A DNA stretch of 53,951 bases from Bacteroidota bacterium. GTDB taxonomy: Bacteria; Bacteroidota; Bacteroidia; Flavobacteriales_E; Vicingaceae. How positions within the stretch are numbered: the stretch's first letter is position 1; every line of letters begins with the position of its first letter. The notes beneath the pieces were generated by a model. That model did not search any database, was not told where the DNA came from, and saw only the letters and a list, made by a program, of their open reading frames with translations. Shown piece after piece: positions 10,513-18,258 of this stretch. The translations under genes and the position numbers were made by a program. The DNA is taken from assembly GCA_016183805.1 (NCBI GenBank), contig JACPDX010000099.1, forward strand, positions 1 through 53,951. The letters are read 5' to 3'.

Positions 10513-11685
10513 ATGGCAAACATATTAATCATAGACGACGAACGACCAATACGTAATACCTTAAAAGAAATTTTAGAGTACGAAAAGTATAAAGTTGATG
10601 AAGCTGAAGATGGTCCTTCGGGATTGGAAAAAATTAAATCGGGCAAATATGATTTAATCATGTGCGACATTAAAATGCCTAAAATGGATGGGCTGGAAGT
10701 ACTCGAAAAAAGCATCGATTTTGGTATTGATACACCCATTGTCATGATTTCTGGTCATGGAAATATCGAAACTGCTGTTGAGGCTATTAAAAAAGGAGCT
10801 TACGATTTTATTTCCAAACCGCTCGATTTAAACCGTTTGTTGGTTACCGTTCGGAATGCCATCGACCGAAAAGAATTGGTTCAGGAAACCAAAAAATTGA
10901 AAAGAAAAATTAACGAAAAAATTGGAGGGACACAAATCATTGGCGAATCGGAAGGAATAAAACGCGTAAAAGACATGATTACCAAAGTTGCTCCAAGCGA
11001 TGCCCGGGTATTGATAACTGGAGCAAACGGAACAGGAAAAGAATTGGTGGCTCGTTGTTTACACGAACAATCGGAACGCTCCAAAGCTCCATTTGTTGAG
11101 GTAAATTGTGCAGCCATTCCATCAGAATTAATAGAAAGCGAATTGTTTGGGCACGAAAAAGGGGCGTTTACATCTGCCATAAAAGACCGAAAAGGTTGTT
11201 TTGAGCAAGCCGAAGGAGGCACACTTTTTTTAGATGAAATTGGCGACATGAGTCTTTCGGCACAAGCAAAAGTGTTACGTGCTTTGCAAGAAAGCAGAAT
11301 AACTCGTGTGGGTGGCGAAAAAGAAATAAAAGTAAATGTGCGTGTATTGGCAGCAACCAACAAAGATTTATTAAAAGAAATTGCTCAAGGAAATTTCAGA
11401 GAAGATTTATACCACCGTATTGGCGTAATTCTTATTCACGTGCCGTCGTTGAACGAACGCAAAGACGATGTGCCTATTTTAGCCAACTATTTTTTAGAGC
11501 AATTGTGCCAAGACCACGGCATTGCCACCAAAACATTTGATAAAGCTGCTTTAGAAGAATTGAAGAACGTAAACTGGACGGGCAACATTCGAGAACTTCG
11601 CAACATTGTGGAGCGATTAATTATTTTGTGCGACAAAACCATTACGGCTGCCGACATAAAAATGTATGCAAATCCAAAAGGCTAG
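10513..11685 (+). CDS. sigma-54-dependent response regulator lacking the C-terminal HTH
   Basis: 390 residues. The receiver domain is at 1-120 (acidic pair D8/D9, phospho-acceptor D52, K102). The AAA+ domain is at about 140-370: Walker A GANGTGKE (170-177), a GAFTSA loop variant of GAFTGA (217-222) and Walker B FLDE around 241. The family normally ends with a Fis-type helix-turn-helix of about 45 residues, but this protein stops right after the AAA+ lid (ADIKMYANPKG). It may therefore act on sigma-54 RNA polymerase from solution or through a partner. No histidine kinase is adjacent. The stop is clean and followed at once by a palindromic repeat (11691-11719), so loss of the tail by rearrangement is possible. 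Confidence 0.9.
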   Translation: MANILIIDDERPIRNTLKEILEYEKYKVDEAEDGPSGLEKIKSGKYDLIMCDIKMPKMDGLEVLEKSIDFGIDTPIVMISGHGNIETAVEAIKKGAYDFISKPLDLNRLLVTVRNAIDRKELVQETKKLKRKINEKIGGTQIIGESEGIKRVKDMITKVAPSDARVLITGANGTGKELVARCLHEQSERSKAPFVEVNCAAIPSELIESELFGHEKGAFTSAIKDRKGCFEQAEGGTLFLDEIGDMSLSAQAKVLRALQESRITRVGGEKEIKVNVRVLAATNKDLLKEIAQGNFREDLYHRIGVILIHVPSLNERKDDVPILANYFLEQLCQDHGIATKTFDKAALEELKNVNWTGNIRELRNIVERLIILCDKTITAADIKMYANPKG

Positions 11686-11690
11686 AAAAC

Positions 11691-11719
11691 GTCATTGCGG
11701 GCTTGACCCGCAATCTCAA
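11691..11719. repeat. CGTCATTGCG palindromic repeat, copy 1
   Basis: ATTGCGGG-CTTGA-CCCGCAAT forms a perfect 8-bp hairpin at 11694-11714. The same core recurs at 13072-13158 and 13993-14016. It is GC-rich against the local background. Confidence 0.7.
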
Positions 11720-11754
11720 AAACAATTAATCCAACAAACATCAACTATTAGCCG

Positions 11755-11762
11755 TACCTTTG
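11755..11762 (+). promoter_or_regulatory. Bacteroidota -7 element TACCTTTG
   Basis: Exact match to TAnnTTTG, 55 bases before the helicase start. No clear -33 TTTG is visible. Confidence 0.5.
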
Positions 11763-11817
11763 CCACTTAATACCGAAATGACACAAAAAATTTAAAGTCA
11801 TTTCTTAATAAATTTAT

Positions 11818-13062
11818 ATGTCATTTAATTCATTAGGTTTGTCAGAATCCTTACTAAAAGCTGTCAACAAAAAAGGATACACTCAACCATCACCCATTCA
11901 ACAAAAAGCAATCCCACTTATTTTAGAACGAAAAGATGTTTTAGCATCAGCTCAAACCGGAACCGGAAAAACGGCAGGATTTGTTTTGCCTATTTTACAA
12001 ATATTATCAGAAAGTGCACCGTTGAGCCGCCGACCAATTCGTTCATTGGTACTAACTCCAACCAGAGAACTGGCTGCACAGGTTTATGAAAACGTAAAAG
12101 AATACAGTGAATTTGTTGACTTCCGTTCTACTGTTATTTTTGGTGGAGTTAATCAAAAACCACAAGTAAATACCATTCGTAACGGAGTGGATTTATTGGT
12201 GGCAACACCTGGTCGATTGTTGGATTTACACAATCAAAAATTGTTATCGTTGGCTAGTGTCGAAATATTTGTGTTGGACGAAGCTGACCGTATGCTTGAC
12301 ATGGGTTTTTTAAAAGATATTCAACGCATCATTGCTTTGTTGCCGAACAAACGACAAAACTTAATGTTTTCAGCAACGTTTTCTCACGACATTAAAAAAC
12401 TAGCCAACACCATTTTAAATCATCCTGTAGCTGTTGAGGCTACTCCCGAAAATATCACTGCTGAAAAAGTTGAACATCGGGTAATACGTGTCGATAAAGG
12501 ACAAAAAACCGAATTAACCATAAAATTGATTACCGAAGGCAATTGGAAACAAGTATTGATTTTTACCCGAACCAAACACGGTGCTAATAAATTGTGCGAA
12601 AAGTTGACTAAAAGTGGAGTTTCATCTGCTGCAATTCATGGCAATAAAGCCCAAAATGCTCGAACTGCGGCATTAGACGGATTTAAAAAAGGAACGATAC
12701 GCGTATTGGTAGCTACCGATATTGCAGCTCGTGGTTTAGACATTCCGTTGTTGCCACACGTGATAAATTTTGAATTGCCCAATATTTCTGAAGATTATGT
12801 ACACCGAATAGGTCGTACCGGTAGAGCAGGAGCAAGTGGTGAAGCATTGTCATTGGTTGACCATGAAGAATTAGATTATTTACGAGGAATTGAAAAATTG
12901 TTGAGCCACAAAATACCTTCAGAAATTGTGAGCGGTTTTGAACCAAAAGACATACCAAGCGAACCAAAAGATAATACCAGAAATTTTAGACGACCACAAA
13001 ACAACAACAGTGGTAACCGACCGAAAAGCAATAACAACAGGCCTAACGATAGAAGAAGGTAA
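11818..13062 (+). CDS. rhlE: DEAD-box RNA helicase, RhlE-like
   Basis: 414 residues with the full motif set: Q motif ([12 protein letters not shown], about 22-33), AQTGTGKT (45-52), PTRELA (81-86), TPGR (130-133), DEAD (154-157), SAT, ARGLDIP and [10 protein letters not shown]. The C-terminal tail is basic and Asn/Arg-rich, as in RhlE proteins that bind structured RNA in ribosome assembly or RNA decay. The gene has its own -7 element and is followed directly by an 87-bp palindromic repeat. Confidence 0.93.
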   Translation: MSFNSLGLSESLLKAVNKKGYTQPSPIQQKAIPLILERKDVLASAQTGTGKTAGFVLPILQILSESAPLSRRPIRSLVLTPTRELAAQVYENVKEYSEFVDFRSTVIFGGVNQKPQVNTIRNGVDLLVATPGRLLDLHNQKLLSLASVEIFVLDEADRMLDMGFLKDIQRIIALLPNKRQNLMFSATFSHDIKKLANTILNHPVAVEATPENITAEKVEHRVIRVDKGQKTELTIKLITEGNWKQVLIFTRTKHGANKLCEKLTKSGVSSAAIHGNKAQNARTAALDGFKKGTIRVLVATDIAARGLDIPLLPHVINFELPNISEDYVHRIGRTGRAGASGEALSLVDHEELDYLRGIEKLLSHKIPSEIVSGFEPKDIPSEPKDNTRNFRRPQNNNSGNRPKSNNNRPNDRRR

Positions 13063-13071
13063 GTTTTTAAA

Positions 13072-13158
13072 CGTCATTGCGAACGAAACGCAGTGAAGTG
13101 AAGCAATCTGCATCTACTAACGAGCAGATGGCTTCGTCCTACCGTCCTCGCAATGACG
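13072..13158. repeat. 87-bp nested palindromic element, copy 2 of the CGTCATTGCG repeat
   Basis: The ends are perfect 11-bp inverted repeats, CGTCATTGCGA (13072-13082) and TCGCAATGACG (13148-13158). Inside is a second near-perfect pair, GAAGCAATCTG and CAGATGGCTTC. Its structure resembles a small non-autonomous palindromic element. It lies between the helicase stop and the 3' end of the truncated pseudouridine synthase gene, whose stop is only 8 bases away. Confidence 0.8.
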
Positions 13159-13166
13159 AAACATCA

Positions 13167-13943
13167 TTAAGATTTCTCATCCATTCCAATCCCTTCCAAC
13201 ATGTGAGCCAAAATGGGTTCACATTTTTCTTTGCAAGCGGGGTAAAAATGCCCATGTTTCCAAAAATCCGATTTTGGCGACAATCCCCACCAAAATTCTG
13301 CCATAGCAATCGGTTTCATGCCATTTAAAAAAGCATACTGTAACAATTTAGGTGCAGCACATTCTCCTGCCCCGCTGGGTGGTTTGACAAAAATTTCGCG
13401 TAAACTTTTTTCTTTTCCGGCTTGGTTGATGAAATGATAATGGTCAAATATTTTATCTTGCAAGGCAATAGAATTGGTTCTTCGGAGTGTTTTTAGTTGC
13501 TCAATTTTAGTGGAATTGCCCGATTTGTTTTGTTCTTCCAAGTCTTTAATTTCTTGGTTAATTCTAGTCAGTTCTAACATCCCAATATTTACAAAATTGC
13601 CTTCTATTAAACCGTCGTAAATTGGAGGCACAAACTTACTGTGTTGGTTTGCTCCTGCCAACTTGCCCGAAAATGCTGCTAAATATCCTAGTTTATTATC
13701 TTGGGTTTGCACCACCAACACACCAAACATTTTTCCAATAATTATACCTTCTTGGGTTGTGTCCAAACCAAAGTTATGCTGCCATTCCTGTTGGTTTTGC
13801 AAGTGTTTTTGTAAGTTGTTTGCTGCCAAAACACTTATAGGATGGGGTTGATGATTAAACGGAGAGGTAAACTGTTTGGGTAATGAATCAACAGCGATAG
13901 TTTCTTCAAAAGGAGTAAAGTAGGTGTGGTTTAGGTTGGCCAA
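13167..13943 (-). CDS. N-terminal domain of a long RluA-family pseudouridine synthase, catalytic domain absent (likely pseudogene or split gene)
   Basis: 258 codons matching only the N-terminal half of the ~550-residue Bacteroidota/Vibrio-type RluA proteins. Recognisable blocks are the PFNHQPHPIS and WQHNFGL motifs, then GAGECAAPKLLQYAF, AMAEFWWG and HGHFYPAC followed by CEPILAHML. The normal protein continues into the catalytic domain with its HRLD Asp; here translation stops after EGIGMDEKS, next to an 87-bp palindrome. The 5' end is also odd: the conserved N-terminus has no in-frame ATG, only a TTG at 13943, before an upstream in-frame stop near 13997 inside another repeat copy. The frame is otherwise intact, so either recent truncation or a stand-alone N-terminal domain is possible. 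Modification activity is not expected. Confidence 0.75.
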   Translation of the reverse strand: MANLNHTYFTPFEETIAVDSLPKQFTSPFNHQPHPISVLAANNLQKHLQNQQEWQHNFGLDTTQEGIIIGKMFGVLVVQTQDNKLGYLAAFSGKLAGANQHSKFVPPIYDGLIEGNFVNIGMLELTRINQEIKDLEEQNKSGNSTKIEQLKTLRRTNSIALQDKIFDHYHFINQAGKEKSLREIFVKPPSGAGECAAPKLLQYAFLNGMKPIAMAEFWWGLSPKSDFWKHGHFYPACKEKCEPILAHMLEGIGMDEKS

Positions 13944-13992
13944 AGTGTTGTTAAAAAGCTGATGCGAAAATAAGAATAAATACGGGTTGTTT

Positions 13993-14016
13993 CGTCATTG
14001 CGGGCTTAACCCACAA
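13993..14016. repeat. CGTCATTGCG repeat, copy 3 (partial)
   Basis: CGTCATTGCGGGCTTAACCCACAAT is a 7-of-8 hairpin variant of copy 1. It overlaps the upstream in-frame stop of the truncated RluA-like gene. Confidence 0.65.
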
Positions 14017-14042
14017 TCTTTTGTCAGCAATCTAATAGCTAC

Positions 14043-14088
14043 CGAGAGCGTCTCGCTCGTGGTTCTTTAACCACAAGGCAGAGCCTTG
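14043..14088. repeat. three consecutive perfect short hairpins
   Basis: CGAGA-GCG-TCTCG (14043-14055), GTGGTT-CTTT-AACCAC (14059-14074) and CAAGGC-AGA-GCCTTG (14074-14088) follow one another without gaps. They are GC-rich and intergenic, with no U-tract, so they are more likely a repetitive element than a terminator. Confidence 0.65.
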
Positions 14089-14112
14089 CGGGAGCTGGGA
14101 GAGTTGGGGAAA

Positions 14113-15054
14113 TTAATAATATTCAATTACTCGATTAACGACACTATTGTTGTAAGGAGAATATTGAATTGTGGAGGTTATAGATTCCTTTATCCAATTT
14201 TTGTTGTTGTCATAAATATATTCTATAATAATTTTTTCTTCTAAAATACCATTTCTAAAAAATTCTGTTAATACTGAATTACCTTGATTGTCATAAGAAT
14301 ATTTGTAATGTGAATTAGTTTTATGACCTTGAACTTCGATGATTAAACTATTGTTGTATGTAGTAGTGGATTTAATTTCAAGACTATCGTTAATTCTATA
14401 CTCTTTTACAATCATAATATTATCTTTAGGGTAATTGTAGTCATATTTTGACGTTATATTTCCTAATGAATCGGTTATAGTATATGAAATAAGATTGTTT
14501 TGATTGTATTTGTATGATTCTTTACTAATTGTTTTTTCATTAGGTTTAAGACAATGTCTCTCGATTAATTTGTTGTCCTCATATAAATACTCACATTTCA
14601 CTGGAGTTGTAGTATATTCATAATTAGTAAAAAACGATTCAATGATTTTGTTTTTATCATATACAAATAGATATTTATATAGTGGTTTATTGTTTTTAAT
14701 AAAGCTAGATTTTTCTATTAAACTATCATTTTCATCATATTTATAAATTTCCTTAAAATGATCACCGGATGATTTATATTCTATTAATCTATTTTTAGAA
14801 TCGTATTTGTAGGATTCCCTACCACTCATTTTCAATTTGTTGTTGTTATATGAAAAGTATAATGTCTCAATTTTATTGCCTAATTCATTATACTTTATAA
14901 TTGTTTTATATGGATCAATTAGTTTAGGGTCAATTGTAGTAATAAGCTTAACTTTTCCATTTAATTTTATGTTAGTTAAATCATTTTTTTGTTCATACTG
15001 TGCAAATAATGATGAACAAAAAAGGAGTATGGTTAATCCGATTAAATTTTTCAT
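14113..15054 (-). CDS. secreted hypothetical protein with RHS/YD-like short repeats
   Basis: 313 residues. The signal peptide is MKNLIGLTILLFCSSLFAQ. The mature part is a run of about ten imperfect 20-25-residue beta-hairpin units with YKYD-x-NN-L or YDKNKIIES-type motifs, resembling the YD repeats of RHS proteins and related Bacteroidota surface proteins. No enzyme motif is visible and I cannot assign a function. It is divergent from the marR gene, with which it shares a 128-base intergenic region containing two palindromes. Confidence 0.8.
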   Translation of the reverse strand: MKNLIGLTILLFCSSLFAQYEQKNDLTNIKLNGKVKLITTIDPKLIDPYKTIIKYNELGNKIETLYFSYNNNKLKMSGRESYKYDSKNRLIEYKSSGDHFKEIYKYDENDSLIEKSSFIKNNKPLYKYLFVYDKNKIIESFFTNYEYTTTPVKCEYLYEDNKLIERHCLKPNEKTISKESYKYNQNNLISYTITDSLGNITSKYDYNYPKDNIMIVKEYRINDSLEIKSTTTYNNSLIIEVQGHKTNSHYKYSYDNQGNSVLTEFFRNGILEEKIIIEYIYDNNKNWIKESITSTIQYSPYNNSVVNRVIEYY

Positions 15055-15131
15055 AAGATGGGTTAAGAAAACAAAGTATTTTAATTAATGTTAAAATTAG
15101 TCAAAATTGATTAATGAAAGATTTTAATTTT

Positions 15132-15147
15132 ATTATGCTTACATAAT
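15132..15147. promoter_or_regulatory. perfect inverted repeat ATTATG-CTTA-CATAAT, candidate MarR operator 1
   Basis: 6-4-6 perfect inverted repeat 36 bases before the marR start. It lies in the region where a -33 element would be expected. Confidence 0.5.
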
Positions 15148-15157
15148 ATATTTTTTA

Positions 15158-15165
15158 TACATTTG
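15158..15165 (+). promoter_or_regulatory. -7 element TACATTTG of the marR gene
   Basis: Exact TAnnTTTG match 18 bases before the ATG at 15183. The element overlaps the palindrome at 15162-15174. Confidence 0.65.
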
Positions 15166-15174
15166 CTAAGCAAA
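15162..15174. promoter_or_regulatory. perfect palindrome TTTGCT-A-AGCAAA, candidate MarR operator 2
   Basis: The palindrome covers the last bases of the -7 element and the expected transcription start. Occupancy there would block the promoter, the usual arrangement for MarR autorepression. Confidence 0.55.
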
Positions 15175-15182
15175 CATAATAA

Positions 15183-15623
15183 ATGGTTCAAAAATCAATC
15201 GATTATCAGATAAAATCCACTTGGCATTCTATATTTAGAATGTACAATCAGGTGGCTGCAAAGCATGGCTCATCGCAGGCAGTAGGTTATTTTTTATTGA
15301 CCATTACTAAAGAAGGAACTCCTGCAACCAGCATAGCACCACTGATGGGCATGGAAGCAACGGGCATGAGCAGAATCATTAAAAGTTTAGAAGAAAAAGG
15401 GTTAATTTTCCGCAAACAAGACGAAAAAGACAAACGAATGGTGCGTATTTTTTTAACCCCCGAAGGTGTTGAAAAAAGAAAAATAGCAAAAAAAGTAGTA
15501 GAAGGATTTAATGAATTAATTTTAGAGGAAATTCCACAAAGTAAACTCAATGTTTTCTTTGAAGTAATGGAATCGATAAACAAAACAGTAGAGAGGTATA
15601 AATTAGATAATGTGAAAATTTGA
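15183..15623 (+). CDS. MarR family transcriptional regulator
   Basis: 146 residues with a winged helix: recognition region GMEATGMSRIIKSLEEKG (about 56-73) and wing RKQDEKDKRMVRIFLTPEG (about 77-95), flanked by dimerisation helices. It directly precedes a fad gene cluster on the same strand and is probably its regulator, sensing acyl-CoA or a similar ligand by analogy with other fatty-acid MarR/TetR regulators (inference). Its own promoter carries two perfect palindromes. Confidence 0.9.
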   Translation: MVQKSIDYQIKSTWHSIFRMYNQVAAKHGSSQAVGYFLLTITKEGTPATSIAPLMGMEATGMSRIIKSLEEKGLIFRKQDEKDKRMVRIFLTPEGVEKRKIAKKVVEGFNELILEEIPQSKLNVFFEVMESINKTVERYKLDNVKI

Positions 15624-15650
15624 AAATGAAATAATGTAACAATTTGAAGA
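15608..15650. repeat. TTTGAAAATG-type intergenic repeat
   Basis: AATGTGAAAATTTGAAAATG and related units begin inside the marR stop region. Same family as 10421-10462 and 19432-19468. Confidence 0.45.
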
Positions 15651-15696
15651 CAATCAATGAAAATTGAAGTAAATTAATGAAATATATTTAGCCATC

Positions 15697-15729
15697 TTCT
15701 CCCTCCCTTTGGGAGGGTCGGGGTGGGAT
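15697..15729. repeat. GC-rich palindrome CCCTCCC-TTT-GGGAGGG with GGGGTGGG tail, copy 1
   Basis: Perfect 7-bp stem at 15701-15717 followed by TCGGGGTGGGA. A near-identical copy lies at 18216-18245, so fadN has a copy upstream and another downstream of it. The element ends 13 bases before the fadN ATG and will sit in its leader if transcribed. Confidence 0.75.
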
Positions 15730-15741
15730 AAACTCAAAAAT

Positions 15742-18120
15742 ATGAATAGAAAAATTAACAAAGTAGCGGTTTTAGGTTCGGGAGTAATGGGCTCTAGAAT
15801 TGCTTGCCATTTTGCCAATATTGGTGTTGAGGTGTTGTTGTTGGACATTGTGCCAAAAGAAGCAGCCGAATTGAAAGATAAAGCAGCTCGCAACAAAATT
15901 GTGAACGATGCTTTACAGTTTGCTTTAAAATCGAACCCATCACCTATTTACAGCAAATCGTTTATTAGCAGAATTTCTACCGGAAATTTTGATGATGATT
16001 TAGCTAAAATTGCGAATTGCGATTGGGTAATTGAGGTAGTTATCGAACGTTTAGACATTAAACAACAAGTTTTTGCCAACGTAGAAAAATACCGTAAACC
16101 GGGCACATTAATTACGTCAAATACTTCGGGTATCCCTATTCATTTAATGTTGGAAGGCAGAAGCGAAGATTTTCAAAAACATTTTTGCGGAACACACTTC
16201 TTTAATCCACCACGTTACTTAAAATTGTTGGAGTTGATTCCTACTCCAAAAACCGACCCAGCTGTAATGGCTTTCCTGGAAGATTACGGACAACGCTTTT
16301 TAGGAAAAACTACCGTAGTTTGTAAAGATACTCCGGCATTTATTGCCAACAGAATTGGCGTTTACAGCATCATGTCGTTGTTTCATACCGTTACCGAAAT
16401 GGGGTTAACCGTTGAGGAAGTAGATAAATTAACAGGTCCAGTTATTGGTCGACCAAAATCGGCAACCTTTAGAACGTGTGATGTGGTTGGTTTAGATACA
16501 TTGGTACACGTTGCCAATGGAGTTAAAGACAACTGCACTAACGATGAAGCCAATGCAGTGTTTACCATTCCAACTTACATCAACAAAATGGTGGAGAACA
16601 AATGGTTGGGTTCAAAAACCAAACAAGGTTTCTTTAAAAAGGTAACAGGCGAAAATGGCAAAAGTGAAATTCTGACGTTAGACCTAAATACGATGGAATA
16701 TCGTGCAGGCGAAAAAGTGAAGTTTGCTACGTTAGAAATGGCAAAATCGATTGATGATTTAAAACAACGAACCAAAGCATTGGTTAAAGGACAAGATAAA
16801 GCAGGAGAATTTTACCGTAAATCGTTTTTTGGTTTGTTTGCTTATGTTTCGAACAGAATACCTGAAATTACCGATGCCATTTATAAAATTGACGATGCCT
16901 TGAGTGCTGGTTTTGGCTGGCAGTTAGGTCCGTTTGCTACTTGGGATGCCATTGGCGTGGAAGAAAGTTTGCCTTACATGGAAAAAATGGGCATTACACC
17001 AAACGCTTGGATAAAAGAAATGTTGGCTGCCGGAATTAAATCGTTTTACAAAGTAGAAAAAGGCGCTAAATATTTTTACGACATTACCAGCAAATCCTAT
17101 CAAATAATTCCGGGTTCTGATAAAGTACTTTCGTTAGAAACGCTTCGGGCAGAAAATACCATCTGGAAAAATTCAGGAACAACTATTGTTGATTTAGGCG
17201 ATGGAATCATCAACTTAGAATTCCACACCAAAATGAATACCATTGGTGGTGAGGTTATAGAGGGAATAAACAAAGCCATTGATTTAGCAGAACAAAGCTA
17301 TAAAGGATTAGTGATATCAAACGATGGCGATAATTTCTCTGCTGGCGCCAATGTCGGAATGATATTTATGATGGCTGCCGAACAAGAATACGACGAGTTG
17401 AATTTTGCCATTCAGGCGTTCCAAAATACCATGATGAGAGTTCGTTACTCTTCAATTCCGGTAGTGGTTGCTCCTCATAATTTAGCTTTAGGTGGCGGTT
17501 GCGAAATGAGTATGCATGCCGATAAAGTGGTTGCTCACGCAGAAACATACATGGGATTGGTTGAGTTTGGAGTTGGAGTTATTCCTGGCGGTGGAGGAAC
17601 AAAAGAATTTGCCCTACGTGCATCTGATGAATTTGGTGATGGAATGCGATTGAACATTTTAAGAAACCGTTTCTTAACAATTGGTCAGGCACTAGTTTCA
17701 ACTTCTGCTCAAGAAGCTTTTGAATTGGGCTATTTAAGAAAAGGAATTGACGAAGTCGTCGTAAGTAGAGCACATCAGTTGAGCTATGCAAAACAAGCAG
17801 CTTTGAATATGGCAAACAAAGGTTATACTAAACCTCTTCAACGAAAAGACATCAAAGTTTTGGGTAACGAAGGTTTGGGAATTGTATACGTTGGGGCTAA
17901 CTCTATGAAGTCTGGTAATTACATGTCGGAACACGATCAGGTAATTTCTGAAAAATTAGGTTTCGTGCTTTGTGGTGGTGATTTATCAGGGCCAATGGAG
18001 GTTAACGAGCAATACTTACTAGACATGGAGCGAAAAGCATTTTTAGAGCTTTGCACCGAACGAAAAACATTGGAACGTTTACAAAGTATTATTACAACAG
18101 GGAAAGTATTAAGAAACTAA
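15742..18120 (+). CDS. fadN: 3-hydroxyacyl-CoA dehydrogenase / enoyl-CoA hydratase (FadN type)
   Basis: 792 residues from the ATG at 15742 (MNRKINKVAVLGSG); earlier in-frame codons fall inside a palindromic repeat. The dehydrogenase half comes first, as in FadN and opposite to FadB: NAD-binding GSGVMGS (12-18), catalytic H152 in GTHFFNPP and E164 in KLLELI. The crotonase half follows from about 490 (NDGDNFSAGANVGM; LALGGGCEMSMHADKV; oxyanion and acid residues in VEFGVGVIPGGGG). It carries out hydration and NAD-dependent oxidation in fatty-acid beta-oxidation. Order and sizes match the Bacillus fadNAE operon. Confidence 0.95.
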   Translation: MNRKINKVAVLGSGVMGSRIACHFANIGVEVLLLDIVPKEAAELKDKAARNKIVNDALQFALKSNPSPIYSKSFISRISTGNFDDDLAKIANCDWVIEVVIERLDIKQQVFANVEKYRKPGTLITSNTSGIPIHLMLEGRSEDFQKHFCGTHFFNPPRYLKLLELIPTPKTDPAVMAFLEDYGQRFLGKTTVVCKDTPAFIANRIGVYSIMSLFHTVTEMGLTVEEVDKLTGPVIGRPKSATFRTCDVVGLDTLVHVANGVKDNCTNDEANAVFTIPTYINKMVENKWLGSKTKQGFFKKVTGENGKSEILTLDLNTMEYRAGEKVKFATLEMAKSIDDLKQRTKALVKGQDKAGEFYRKSFFGLFAYVSNRIPEITDAIYKIDDALSAGFGWQLGPFATWDAIGVEESLPYMEKMGITPNAWIKEMLAAGIKSFYKVEKGAKYFYDITSKSYQIIPGSDKVLSLETLRAENTIWKNSGTTIVDLGDGIINLEFHTKMNTIGGEVIEGINKAIDLAEQSYKGLVISNDGDNFSAGANVGMIFMMAAEQEYDELNFAIQAFQNTMMRVRYSSIPVVVAPHNLALGGGCEMSMHADKVVAHAETYMGLVEFGVGVIPGGGGTKEFALRASDEFGDGMRLNILRNRFLTIGQALVSTSAQEAFELGYLRKGIDEVVVSRAHQLSYAKQAALNMANKGYTKPLQRKDIKVLGNEGLGIVYVGANSMKSGNYMSEHDQVISEKLGFVLCGGDLSGPMEVNEQYLLDMERKAFLELCTERKTLERLQSIITTGKVLRN

Positions 18121-18126
18121 TCCCAG

Positions 18127-18173
18127 CCTTCCCAAAGGGAAGGAGTTCCCCTCTTGAGAGGGGTTGGGGTGTG
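18127..18173. repeat. double GC-rich hairpin with TTGGGGTG tail
   Basis: CCTTCCC-AAA-GGGAAGG (18127-18143) is followed by CCCCTC-TTGA-GAGGGG (18148-18163) and TTGGGGTG. It is related to the 15697 and 18216 elements and begins 7 bases after the fadN stop. Confidence 0.7.
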
Positions 18174-18215
18174 TTAAATTAAAACGATAGAAACTAAGAA
18201 ATAACAGCTTACTTG

Positions 18216-18245
18216 CTCCCTCCCTCTGGGAGGGTTGGGGTGGGA
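18216..18245. repeat. GC-rich palindrome CCCTCCC-TCT-GGGAGGG with GGGGTGGG tail, copy 2
   Basis: Same structure as 15697-15729, with the 7-bp stem at 18218-18234. It lies just upstream of fadA, as copy 1 lies just upstream of fadN. Confidence 0.75.
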
Positions 18246-18258
18246 AAAAAATAAAAAT

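Noticed and set aside
13077-13328. Plus-strand open frame of 83 codons
   Set aside because: It spans the palindromic element and the antisense of the truncated RluA-like gene.
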